Below, piece after piece: positions 36,238 through 48,000 of a stretch of 64,000 nucleotides of DNA. The first letter of the stretch is position 1. Each line of letters starts with the position of its first letter. The stretch is taken from positions 1,250,131-1,314,130 of the forward strand of contig KQ965732.1 in assembly GCA_001574975.1 (NCBI GenBank), written 5' to 3'. Origin of the DNA: Gonapodya prolifera JEL478 (lineage: Eukaryota > Monoblepharomycota > Monoblepharidomycetes > Monoblepharidales > Gonapodyaceae). The translations under genes and the position numbers were made by a program. A model generated the notes under the pieces. That model saw nothing but the letters and a program-made list of their open reading frames with translations. It made no database searches and was not told the origin of the DNA.

Positions 36238-39200
36238 CTACATGTCTTTGTCCAACCACAACTCTGGCACCCTCCCCACGAGCAGAGGGTTTTGGTAAGT
36301 TTGCGTCTGCGGATCCAGGTCAGCACCCAGGTCGCTCTTCCTTACTGGAAGAACAGAATCAAGAATACCAGGCGTCCGGTTCGCCGGTGTCTCGTAGTTG
36401 CTCTGATTCAGGGTCGCTTTTCTTTGGGGTGAAGTAACCTTCAAATGCTCCATGCCCAGTTCCAGGCATCTACGTTTCGCCTTCTGCACTCGATCTTCCA
36501 CGATGCGGGCTCCTTCGACGCTGACGAACCCTTCCCAGGGACCCATGTAGTTGCCCATATAGTGCGCCCAGGCAATAACAATGGCAAGAAGTGGAAGCGA
36601 GAATACAGGGCCGGCGGTGTACCAACCTTTGGCCGTGACAGCACCCATCATCAAAATGATGTGCAAGATCTGTCCAACGACAATTCGCCGAGCAATTTTT
36701 CCACCATAGCCGTACGAGCCGTAGCCTGATCCCCGAGACACAGTGTCTGGAATTTTGACGTAGAGTACAACATACCTAGAAGTGGGAGACCGGTCAACAC
36801 TATTCTGGGCTTTGCACGAATTGATCAGTGTACCAACTTGAGCACATAGTAGTTGAAAAGGAAGAAGAATGTTGCACAAACAAGAACGACAGGTTGAATG
36901 TGCGAGTAAACCAGTGAAATGTTGTAAATGACGACGAACGTGGGCTTTCGAAGGGCGAGAACTTGTTAGATGTCTCTCTCCGGCATTCTTCTTCTTTCAC
37001 GTACCGTTTCAACAGCGAGCGCGTGTCGAAGGTACCCGGGCCAGTTCATATCCGCACGGGTTCGACGCGTCCGTAGTTTCGCTTTAGTGAAGAGTTTGCG
37101 CAACCACACTAAAAGGGCGTTCGGGTTCAAAACAATTTTCAGTGGAGTCCCGACCAGAGTACTTTGGTTTATATCTGGAACACGATGATTATGGGCTTTA
37201 ATCGCAGTTCGAACACTTGGAGGATCAAGTTCTCTTACAATTGATGTAGAAAGGAGCAACGTCCACCACCGCATCGGCGAACAGCTCTGGTACCTTTGTT
37301 GGATTGGAAATCCAGTTGGAAAACGTTGACCACAGAGCTTTCGAAGTTGCGATGATCTAAAGTTTCGGGCAAATCAGACACGCAACATTTTAGAGACAGC
37401 GCTAGCCGCAAGATGACTTACGAGAAACAAGTTCCAAATCAAGTAGAAGTACAACGATGACCAAACCGACATATCCACCTCTGGGATCGAATGAAGGCCT
37501 TGAAGGTTTGTCAAAACTTCAAAAAACGAGAAGTCAGAGAATTATCACAAGTCGTATAGCCGTAACATCACAGAACGCACAGCGAATGATCATGGGCAAA
37601 AGGCTCAACCAAAGCTGAGTTATAAGGGTAGGAATAACACCCTTAATGAACGAGAGGACCGAGGGAGAGATTGAGCTGATTGGCCCTTCGAGGGCAGGTA
37701 TCCGGTTTTTGAGTTCGTCGATTGTCTTTTAACGTTTCAGTTCGAATGAGTGAATTAGAGGGTTTGCTCTGAGCGCCCAACACCACCCACCAATATTGCA
37801 CTGAGGGCCGCCAATCCTAAGGATGACAGGAAAATCAAGGCACCAAAGGCGCTCCACACAAAGAGTTGCATCAAAAAGCGGTAGACACGGTTGAATGCGA
37901 TGTAGGATGTCAAGTTGGGCCAATGCTTGATGCAACAGACCATGTAAACTTTCACGCATTTCACTAAAGCTCGCATATTACCTTACCAAGTCGACAGGAT
38001 GAGGCGCAGAAAACACTTTGACTCGCGGGACCTGCGGATATCGTGACATAATTGCTCTTGCAGCGATTGCCTGCCAATTTGAGAAAAGCAAGTTATGCTT
38101 CTGCCTCCATGACATAAACGAGATACTCTCACCGCTTGACTGGCTCGCTCAAACGTTACGAAAGCAATTCCAGCGGTATCCAAAATATTTTCTTCGATCG
38201 CGGCCGCAGGGGCTTTCTCCCCATCTTCCTTCTCTGGAACCGCCACCACGACAGCCCCAGTAGTTCCTTCGGTCCCTTTCAGGGCCTCGTCAGGATCGGC
38301 GGTAAAACCGGCATCTGAATCCGAGTCGTCAGGGTTTACGGGCTTACCCTCGAGCTGCGCAAAGATTCGCTTTCTCAATGATTTCACCAGATGATTCAGC
38401 TCTTTGAGCTCCTCTTCTTCCAGATCAATCATATCGAATTTCGGCCCACCGGGTCGCAGAGACCTCTTGGGGCGCACAGCTGCCGGGTCGAACGGCCGGC
38501 CAAACCTGAGCAAGCTCTTCCACCATCCGCTCGAATCGCGCACCGCGACTTGCCACCTCTTGCGATCGTTCTCCAGCGCCTGAAGGACTTTATACCTCCT
38601 CGCCAGCGCAACCGACAGATCCCTCATCTTCTCGCCTCGGGTGACGACCGTCACGGCCGTCACCTTGCCAAGCTCGAGCACTTCCTCGCACCACACTCGC
38701 AGCGCCGTTTCCACCGGCACACCGCCAATCATGGCGGCGCGGACCACGTGGGTCGGCAGCCCCTCGATCTTTATGGTGCGAAGGTCGATCGTGGCAGCCC
38801 GCGGACTCAGGAGATGCAGAAGCGGGTTCACGTATACGGACGGATGGAATGGAGGGGGGATCTTGGTCGTGTCGCCCTCGGGGATCAAGTCAATGTCCGT
38901 CTCGATATCTTCCAGCGAGTAGCTCAGCCCTGCAACCATCCACGACCCTTCCTGCTTGGCCACGGGCTGTTCCTGTTCCTGGTCGTCGCTGCCGCTGGGC
39001 TGCTGCTCGGGCCTGCGCGTGGCGCGGGCAATGGCGTTCGCAATGACTTCGAACGGGTTGACGTCGACGATCAGGTCGAACACGTTGCGCATCCGCGCTG
39101 TCGAGGACGTGAGGCCGTTGGCGAATTGCACGGACTCGACTGAGCCTTGCACCACCGAGTTCGGCGCAAGGTTGGAAAAGCGTACCGACTGGTTCCCTTC

Positions 39201-41181
39201 CTTGTCCTGAAGTTTGGGCGACAGGGGCCGCGGGACACTGGTTCGATGGGACAAAGTCAGATCACCTGCCGACGAGATCCGCTCATCGGACCCTCCAAAC
39301 GCAAAATAATTGTTCCGCCTCCTCAAGTTCCCCGAGTTGCCCGGGCCAGGTGATGGACTCCTGTGCCCCGCCAGAAACACATCCTGGAGGGACGACGAGT
39401 TCGACGACCCTGGCCGTTCCCTCTCGGCGCGCAGCTGCGCCTGTGCCTCGTCCCACCCGGCCTCACGCGCCCACTCGCCCTCGCCGATCCCGCGCTCCAC
39501 GACCTCGATCCTTGCCTTGACGGCGCGCCACCAGAAGCGCGTGACGGCGTACATGATCAGGAACTCAACGATCCACATCAGGATCAGGTGTCCCGCGAGG
39601 AGGTTGCTGTCGGCGGGGATGTTCTGGAAGGACAGCGTCGTGAGCGTCGTGATGTCCGAGCTTGAGCTAGACCCGTCAGCGGATGTGGTGATCACGGTCG
39701 CGCCCCCCGAGCGGTTGAGAGGGATGGCAATGACGAGACACACGGCGCAGATCACGGCGAATATGATGAAGGCGGAGCGGAGGAACAGGAGGTGCTATCC
39801 CGCCGAAACAACAGAGGGGTGTCAACACGTGCCGCCCTACCCATTCCAACACAGCAGTTGACGATGACAAACTCACCACGTAAGCGTCCAACCCAGCCGT
39901 CCCTACAACCGCCTCATCCGAGACCACGTGCAGCTGCCAAAACGCGCGCCAGAACTGCCAGTTTGGGATCCGATCCTTTTCCTTGTCGTCGCCCTCTTGG
40001 GGCTGCGGGCGGTCCAGCGTCCCTCCTCCTCCTCCTCCGGCGGCGACGGGAGAGGTGTACGCCAGCGTGCTCGTGGCAGAGAAGGGTTCCTTGGCGTCGG
40101 ATGATGTGGGCGACGAGGGAGACGAGGGTAACGCCTTGTCTGCGAAGGTTAGCGAGGGTACTTCGGCGACGGGGGACGCGAGCGCTGGGGGAGTCTGAGG
40201 GAGCTCGTCTTCGGGTGACCCCGAGATCGTGACGATGGGCGCAAGCGCGGCGCTGCTGGGCGCGGTAAGTTCCTCGTTCTCGGACGCGGTGCCGTCTGCG
40301 TTCTCCTTGTGGTCCTCATCCTCGTCGTCGTCGTCAATACTCCCGTCGATGGAGTCGGGGCGGTCCTCCTCTTCCTCGACTCCGGCATTTGCGGTGGGTG
40401 GTGCCGTGCCCTCAGCGTCGACCGTGACCGCCGCGCTGTCTGGTGCGCCGGTGAGCCGTGCGACAATTTCGCGCCGGGCGACGGACAGACGCCGCACAAT
40501 GCCCGAGCCGGCGATGAGCGAAGAGTCGGAGCCGTTCGGTGACAGAGGTTGAGAGGGAGGGGCGGTGTCGCTGGTGTCTGGGTAGGTGGGCAGATGCGGG
40601 TCCCGGGGTGCAGGTGCAGTCACATCCCTCGACGTCACTGCGGTTGGTAAGGGAGAAGACGACGACGTCGCCGCCGCTCCCCGGGCACCCGAAGACGATG
40701 TAGCGGCCGCGGCTACCAAGTTTGCCCGCTTCTCCTGCCGCAGCGCGACGCGGAGTTGGTAGGGTTCCCAGGAAGAGCTGGAGCCCAGCTCTGGAAGCTG
40801 ACAGAGCTTGTTAGGAATGTTGTATCGCGAAAACGGATAATCTGCACGGTTAAGATTGTAGGTCCGATTCGCTGTGTTGGACAGGAAGTAGGGTCGCGGG
40901 GAGAACCATCGCCGCCATGATTGCCTGGGTCTGAACAGGATGAAGACGACGACGAGACCACCGAATATGGCGGCATACAGAAGAAGCGGGAGAGTGACGG
41001 AGGTGGGGATGGCGGCTGGTACAGAACGGGAGGGATCAAGCAAGGTGAGTTGAGTGGCTTCAGTAACGAGATGTCACCCCAACACGATCGGACTAGTGCG
41101 GCGTTTTCCAGGGCGAGGATGCGCGGTGTTTGAATCCCGCAGCGTTTTCTGGGCAGACTCACGCTTGTTGCTGTCTGACAT
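36238..41181 (-). CDS. CSC1/TMEM63/OSCA-type stress-gated cation channel, many exons
   Basis: Exon 1 is only 19 bases (41181-41163, MSDSNK), then 41015-39877, 39794-38133 and 38070-37987 join in phase, followed by several small membrane exons to the stop at 36238. Family marks: a first helix in TLPLLLYAAIFGGLVVVFILFRPR, the LDAYVHLLFLRSAFIIFAVIC helix ending IPLNRSGG, the NLLAGHLILMWIVEFLIMYAV helix, a large cytosolic PHM7-type domain (TIKIEGLPTHV, GKVTAVTVVTR, then DTAGIAFVTFERASQA), and the seven-helix pore region starting HWPNLTSYIAFNR. These proteins are calcium-permeable channels opened by membrane tension or osmotic stress. The loop between helices 1 and 2 is expanded to over 250 residues of Ser/Thr/Asp-rich low complexity, far longer than usual. 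The C-terminus is soluble and ends in LWLDKDM. Inner exon edges between 36880 and 37740 were not all fixed. Confidence 0.82.
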
Positions 41182-41334
41182 CGTGGACTTGTTGTTCCCA
41201 CTCAACTCAAGGTGACCGCAGCTGGATGAATATATCGCCGGATAAACTTAGCACAGCTGCTTGGGTTACCAAACATAAACACTACACTACACTCTCCCGT
41301 GCGAGTGCCGCCCGCGCTGCAGGCCACACTGCCC
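41182..41334. promoter_or_regulatory. Short divergent promoter, channel (-) and hypothetical (+)
   Basis: Only 153 bases separate the two outward start codons, so transcription signals for both genes must share this spacer. A short ACACTACACTACACTC repeat lies near 41280-41293. No TATA consensus was noticed. Confidence 0.5.
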
Positions 41335-43837
41335 ATGGCGACCGGATTCTTTGGAAACTGGAGGAAGCATCCTATCCCCAATCCATCGCACGCAGACCAG
41401 CACACACCGGAAAAGCGCACCACCCAAACGGACCGCCATGTGGATCAGAACGCGGACGTCGAAGCCACAGACACGGAAAAATCGACATCCCCGCCAGACA
41501 CCCACGGGTCCCCAACCGTCGAAGCGCTCCGTTTGGCCGTGGAGTCTTCGCAGCGACCCTACCTGCTGACGTCTCACCCGCCGATCCCAGGTTTTCTCTC
41601 GCAAGCATATGCGAATGCCGGCGTGGAACCCGGCACGAGCGAGACGGTCGCGCTCGCCGCCAGGAACAGGCAGCTGCTTGCGATTCGTGGCTCGGTGTCG
41701 AAAATGATCCGCAAGGAAATCAAGGCAGCGTCGTCACTGACCGCCGGTAACATCCAGACGAAACCCAGCGACTTGATCGACCGGATAGAAGAGCGACTGT
41801 ACGGTAACCGCGACGCACTGCCCCTTGGTTCCCATGACGCGCTGGAGCAGTTTTCGGACGTGCTGGCCGCCGCGATCGAAACGATGCTCGTGCCCAAGAT
41901 ACCCAGTGACACTTCTCAGGGCAGCGGTAGCTCTGCGAGTGCGAGGGAGAGGGAGACCAAAAACAACCCCACCGTCATGGAGATCAAAACCCGCTCACTC
42001 TCCGCAATCGCCCATTTACTCTCCCTCTGGCCCGACCTCGCCTCCCGCCTCTCTCCTTTCTACGCTCGCACCAGCAACATCAACCCCTCCTCCTCCCACC
42101 TCGGCGACCAAACGCCCACCCTACCACGCTCCTTCATCACCTCTTCAACCCTCTCCAACGAAGTCCGGCTCGTCTTTTGGCAAGCAGTGCTCCTCACCAT
42201 TCCACCTTCCCCGTCCGAAACGGCCAAAATCACCTCCGAATGGACCGAGTTCGCCCGTGACGGGGTGGACGGCCTGGCCCTGGCCCTCCTGTCCTCGTCC
42301 TCCTCTGACGCCCCCACCACCACCACAACCACCGCCACGCCTTCCCACCTCTTCTCCTCCCACACCGTGCGCTCAACCATCCGCCGCGTCTTCTTCCACA
42401 CCTGCTTCCACTTCATCTCCACCCGCCCGCACCTCTCTCACCTCGCCTCTTCCTACGCGTTTCTTCACCTCCTGGAATCCCTTGTCGCGTTCTTCTACTA
42501 CCGCACAAACTTGCTCGTGTACGGCGACTCGCGCGCGGCAAGAAGGAGGGTGTTGGATAGGAGATTCGAGGCGGCCCAGAAGGATTTGGAACGGTTCGCG
42601 GGCGCGTTGGCGACGGCGATCGTTCCTTTACTCCTGGCTACGCGGCATCTCGACCCGAACCCGACCCCGACGCGCGGCATTGGCATTCGCAGCGACAGCG
42701 CCGCCGCGGCCCGCCCGATCATTCCCGCACCCGCCCCTGTCCCCCCACACGTTACTAAGGCGGCCGAGCCCGACGCAGTGCCACCCCATCGCCCCGCAAT
42801 CCACATCCCGCTCTCCGACTCATCCTCCCTCGCCCGGTCAGTCCCAGTCGTTGCCGTAGCGAACGCCCTGTTCGCGTGCCTTCCAACATCGTTCAGCGTT
42901 CTTGCCGAGAGCACCGTGCGGGACCCTGCACGGGCCTACGCCTACGCGGTTGGGGTTGGGGGCGGACTCGGAGCTCCCCCTGGCGTGAACGAGCACGAGC
43001 AGGTCGTGGACCGCACGCACCGGGCGATTCAGGAGCTGCGGCCGGACGTCTCGGACGCGCTCGAGCGCGAGACGACGGGTCGGGACATGCCCGTCAGGAG
43101 TGTGATCGAGCGGATGATGGACGGTGGCGCTGGCGCGGTGAATGAAGCGGACGTCAATCCCGACGGCTCGACCGCATCGTTCACGAACAGCAACAGCCGC
43201 ACGCACACGCACGCCCCCTCACTTCCCGTATCCTTCCTGTGCGACCTTCCCGAACCGCTCCTCCTGTGGAGCTTCGACCAAATCATCGACGCCGTCGCGC
43301 CGCAAAACAACAGCTCGGACAGGATCAAGGACCCGCAGTGGCGCCTCACGGCCGTGCTGGTGGCGCTGCTGGCGTCGGTGATTGTGGAGAGGTGGAGTCT
43401 TGTGGTCGAGTCGAGGGTTGTGGAGAATGTGAGTGATGGTACGCTTACGTGACGGGGCGAGACGAGACGCACGATAAAATGCAATGCACGACTTTTTGCA
43501 GAGGGATGACCTTATTGCCATTTTCCTCCCGTCAACAGCGGGCGTACGGATTGCAGTTTCATCAACGATGTCGCTCTCGTCTCTCCAATTCACATACACC
43601 CATTTCCTCCGCCATCTCGTCACGGTGCCTCCATCATCGAAAGCTGCACAGCCCGTCACCTTTCCAAAAGCTTGGACAGTTGATCCAGCGGAAGCCAGGC
43701 GGAAGAGCGTGCTTGAGCGGGAAGCCAAGGAGCGGCGGCGCAGAGACGCGCAGCGGCGGTGGGCGAGCGAGGCGCAGGAGGACGACGATGAGGAACGCCG
43801 GTGGGCGATGGAACGACCAGGAGTGAAGAGTGCGTGA
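41335..43837 (+). CDS. Hypothetical large helical protein, 2 exons
   Basis: Exons 41335-43428 and 43502-43837 (GTGAGT donor, TTTGCAG acceptor) join in phase to 809 aa; the start MATGFFGNWRKHPI is the first ATG. Not recognised as any family. The N-terminal 80 residues are polar (Thr/Asp-rich). After that the protein is mostly predicted helical with hydrophobic blocks such as SAIAHLLSLWPDLASRLS, NEVRLVFWQAVLLTIPPS, FLHLLESLVAFFYYRTN and LTAVLVALLASVIVERW, interrupted by Ser/Thr/Pro-rich loops. The helices are amphipathic rather than clear membrane spans. The end is a strongly charged coiled-coil-like helix (RRKSVLEREAKERRRRDAQRR). It shares a 153-bp divergent promoter with the channel gene, which might mean co-expression but not a shared function. 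Confidence 0.65.
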
Positions 43838-44041
43838 GCGAATGGTGCGGTTGATTATGCCAGGGACACTGATATTTGGGTTTCGTTTAAGAGTTCCGGC
43901 AGGTTGCTTATGTCGTTGGTAAGCAAGCTTCGATTATTCGGTGGTGGAAAGCGCATGTCAAGCCTTCAGGTAAGTGAAGATCCGCACGTCATATTCGAAA
44001 TTTTTTATGGCTTAATTGTCTGCGATTGGCACGACTCGTTC

Positions 44042-44852
44042 AGCGCCACCCCCCATATCTCGAAAGCCTCTCCAGTCTGACGAGGACCTCTCAGACGCGT
44101 CAGACGTGGAAGTCCGGCCAGACGGCGGATCCGTTCGGCGACGCAAGAAAGGGGAGATTCCACCAACGTACCCGGACTTTGTGACGCGACTCAGTGCTTT
44201 GAAACCTCCAAGAAACGGTGTCGGTGCTGCTTCCATCGATTGGGATTCGGAGACGATTCGGCTGCCAAACAGTGTCCCGAGAACGGCTGTTCACACCCAC
44301 AACGCAGCAAAGCCCCAACGTGACTTGACATTCACCCCGTCGGGAGAGCAGCTACTTCCGGCAGATTCGTTCGCGGAAACGATGTGGAGATTGATAGCGG
44401 GCGTTGAGTCGGTAATAGGACGTCCCACTCACCAAGGAAGTGATGCCGTACAAGACGAGTGGGCGAGGTGTCTCGATACTCAAAGTTCTTTTGCGGAAGC
44501 TCAAAGAAAAGCTATGCACGATGTCTATGGAAAGACGTCAAACGTGGCACAACTGTTGAATGCTATTGAGGCGGAAACGTCACCGAATCAAAATGAAGCC
44601 GCACGAACGAATCTACGCGCATTCATTGATTCAGAGCAAAAGAAAGACACAAAGAAATGGAAAGCTTTTGTCGCGAAAGTTGACGAACATCGGTCTTCTC
44701 TTGTTTCTAGAGGACACGGCGTAAAAAGAACCGGAGCCAGTCGGCAAGATGCATTCAGGGACCTTTTTTCAACAATAGCTGATGGCCTTCGTGAAAGTAG
44801 GTTGATGCATGGAAATATTCGAGTAATCTGCGTAACCTCACTCCATGAATAG
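44042..44852 (+). CDS. Hypothetical protein, 5' end unresolved
   Basis: Long open frame after a TTCAG acceptor at 44043. It encodes PPPISRKPLQSDEDLSDASDVE, a basic RRRKKGEIPP patch (possible nuclear signal), a conserved-looking TPSGEQLLPADSFAETMWRL segment, and helices such as AQRKAMHDVYGKTSNVAQLLNAIE and LRAFIDSEQKKDTKKWKAF. It ends at 44852. No family recognised. The first exon must end with one extra base to keep frame; an ATG at 43857 with a weak GTTGCT donor at 43903 would do this but begins only 20 bases after the previous stop. The ATG at 43913 with a better GTAAGT donor is out of phase. Confidence is therefore limited to the main exon. Confidence 0.5.
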
Positions 44853-45010
44853 TATTTCAACCTGATGGTGAAAAAAAGATCGACAAAGTTAGATAGAACA
44901 GGGGATTTGCAACGTTGCATTGGCGCTTTTAAGATAACAACAGTGATGTATTATTTAATTTGCAGAATATTGATTTTCACATTATATCAAAAGGGTATTG
45001 TGTTATTCTG

Positions 45011-48000
45011 TCACATTTCCACACGGACCTTGACCTTCCCCTGACGGAACAGACTCTCGAAATCGTCAAGGTATACTAATACAGGTTCGAAGTTTGCAAC
45101 ATCACCGCCCAGATCCTGGATGTTCAGAAAAACGCGCACCTGTTACCGATAACGACGTTTGAGCATTCATAGGCTTTCGTGCTAGCATTCATATTACTTA
45201 CAACAGTGAAGTTTGGCCCTTCTTTTAAAGCCATTGTTAGCTCTCTGTAACCGGTGGGCTGTCAGTATGGAGTTCTCAAAAAAAAAAAAGCACACCATCG
45301 TTCTCACCTGTGACTCATTTCAAACCACTTCTTGTCCGCAAAACGCGTCGTCTTCACCTCCACGTATTGAATTTTATCGTCTCTACCCTCACCCATCTTG
45401 GTGATGACCTCAATATCCCATTTCTCCCCCGTTTCCTCCAATTCATTGATCCAGTTCACCCTGACATTCGGATTCTCCCGATGAGTCCTCCGGAGAGTCT
45501 CAGCCACGTAGCGCTCCCCGAAACGTCCAGTACTTGTCGCTGTGACTTTTCCCCATAGCTGTCTATTCCACTCTTGAAGCTCATCCAGCGGATTTGCGGC
45601 GGGTGGCGGGCCCGCACCATAATTGATGTACCCGCCGGAAGAGGCAAAGCCGTGGTTGCTGCGACGAGTACGTTTGACCGGGGGTTGTTGAACCAATGGC
45701 ACATCTTACAGTCGGTGTCGTCAGGGGGAAGCATCGAAAACTTTATTCAGGGTAAACTTACCATTTCCTGTTGCTCCGCTAACATCAGCATCCACATCAA
45801 TCGCATCATCGTCACCATCTATATCAACTACTGGGACAGATGATCCAGAGTCAGGTACTTTCCGCTTTCGGTTGTTTGAGGCTGCTTCCGTGGAGGAAAG
45901 GCCATCAAGAGGCTTGAATTCCTCCTCATTGTTTTCGGACGGCTGAATATCTTCCTCTGAGGTAGCATTGACTTGTGGTGCTTTTGCAAAGGCGTTTGAG
46001 GGATTCTTCACAGGTCGGGTCCAAGGAATTTCATCATCTGGAAGTTCGTCGACCCCTTCCTTGATGCAGAATTCTTTCACTCCATCTTCTGCCATCCTGG
46101 AAATAAGATCAAGGAAACGCGCAACGTCTTCATCTGTGTTTCCCGATTCATCCAAGATGCGGGAGAGTTGTACATAAATGTCTTCTAGATCTGCAAATGA
46201 GCGTTTGTCCACCCAAAGAGTTACGTTGTCCGTGTTGTTACCAGTCAAAATGCAATTCAAAGGAACGTGGTCGGACTCGTATGAGAGAACCTTGTACTTC
46301 ACACCACAATTTGGTGACAGCATTACTGGAACTTTGGACGGGGTCAGTATCTTTATGAATGCCGCACAATGGAGGACACTAAACTTACCTTTAGATAGAT
46401 AAGTGCAGATGGACGGTCCCGAACGCTCGTAAAGGTCTTTTTTAAATGTCCGGAGGTATCGCTGTAAATAAGGCATCACATATGCCAACCTGTGGTCCCA
46501 CTCATCACTGAACGTTGCATTGTCTGGATTAGGAATGCAAGTCACTGTCTGTGACAGACGGCAAACTCCAAGGGCATCTAACATTCTTCTAACCGTTGCC
46601 GGTGTAACTGCAAGCGAACCACGCCCGTCTGAGATTGAGAATAAAAAGTGAATGTTGGGATCGTGGATATGTTCCGCGATGATCGGATCGTCATTGATTA
46701 AAGCTCCAGAGTTTGAAGCTGAAATCCAAAGTCGTCGATGTGAGGGAAATAGAAGTAATTCTCTCAATTGAGCCTTAATCTGTTCGACAAGTTCACCGCT
46801 TTCACTTCCATCGACTTTCCAGGGATTATTTTTCCATGTCGCAACATTTGATCGATCACGAGGCAAAAGCAACTGATCACTTAAAGCGTCGCAAATACCT
46901 CGTACAACGCCAATGAGCATCTTTGACGGAGGGCCAGAGTTCACCACGTGTTGCAACGCTTCAAGGTATGCTTGGGGAGTGGGCACTTCTCGCACTCCAA
47001 GGCTGCAGAATATTGTTTTAGCATCTGCAAATTCCTGGTAGTGCGGCTCAAGGGTCTGACTAGTAATGACCCATCCATCGTGTTGCTTTACTGAAGCAGG
47101 GTCTGTCCAGAAGACATCACATGGGTTACGGAGAAGAGGAGAGTGAGAAGCAGGGTGATCGCTCCCAGATGAATCAGCTGCAGACAAATCCATTGCATCC
47201 GTGAATGGAATATTTTGCTTGTCTTTAAGCGATGCAGGAATCCGAGGTGTGCAGATGATGGGTTTTTTGCTCCAAACTTGAAGTTCATTGGCATCTGTAT
47301 GCCTCACAAGTATTCGCAAAAGGTCGAGATTTCTTCTCACAAACTCTTGTACCAATTCGCCCTCCTCCAGCTTCTGGATTGCGGGACCAAGTTTAGTGTC
47401 CAGAATGGTACAGATATCTTCTAGAGATACAGACGCTTTGACACCCAAAATGGACATAAAATCGCGATCTGTCAATGCCGGGCAGTATACCACAAGATCT
47501 CCGACCAGCTGTTGTATCTCAGCAAGAGGTAGGAATGTGCCCTTGGGAACAACACAGCTCTTGCCACTACGAAGCCACGCAAGAGTCTGAAAGCATCGAA
47601 CTACGGTCGATGGAAACTGATACAGTACAGCATTGGGGTGTAGCGAGGAAGTGACAGTTCCCATCTTGCAATAGCTCATTAAAACCCCCCACTTCTGGTC
47701 ACATTCGATCGCGAACCTCCAATTAAATGCTTGGTTGACTTCTGAGTCTGCCGAGTAGTATTCTTCCTTGGAAAAACTGCTAAGCACTTCCACCAAATCT
47801 GGGCAATCAAAGTCTTCAACAACCCAAGGTCCATCTCCCAAGTTTCTTTGAGCCTCTGCACTAAGAAAGTCAATGTTAGGAAGCTCCTGTAAACCGGTGC
47901 ATGCTACCAATCTTTTGGCTGGTGTGAACCACTTGTGGCATCCCAACTTCTCGAAGAATATCTGCCAGCCTTCCAATGAACTACTCAGTCCCAGTTCGAG

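Noticed and set aside
38391-39143. Rightward 250-codon frame
   Set aside because: It lies wholly antisense to the well-supported cytosolic domain of the channel gene.
41825-42859. Rightward 344-codon frame, Pro/Ser-rich
   Set aside because: Second frame over the 809-aa hypothetical gene, which has intact start, phase-consistent intron and better codon pattern.
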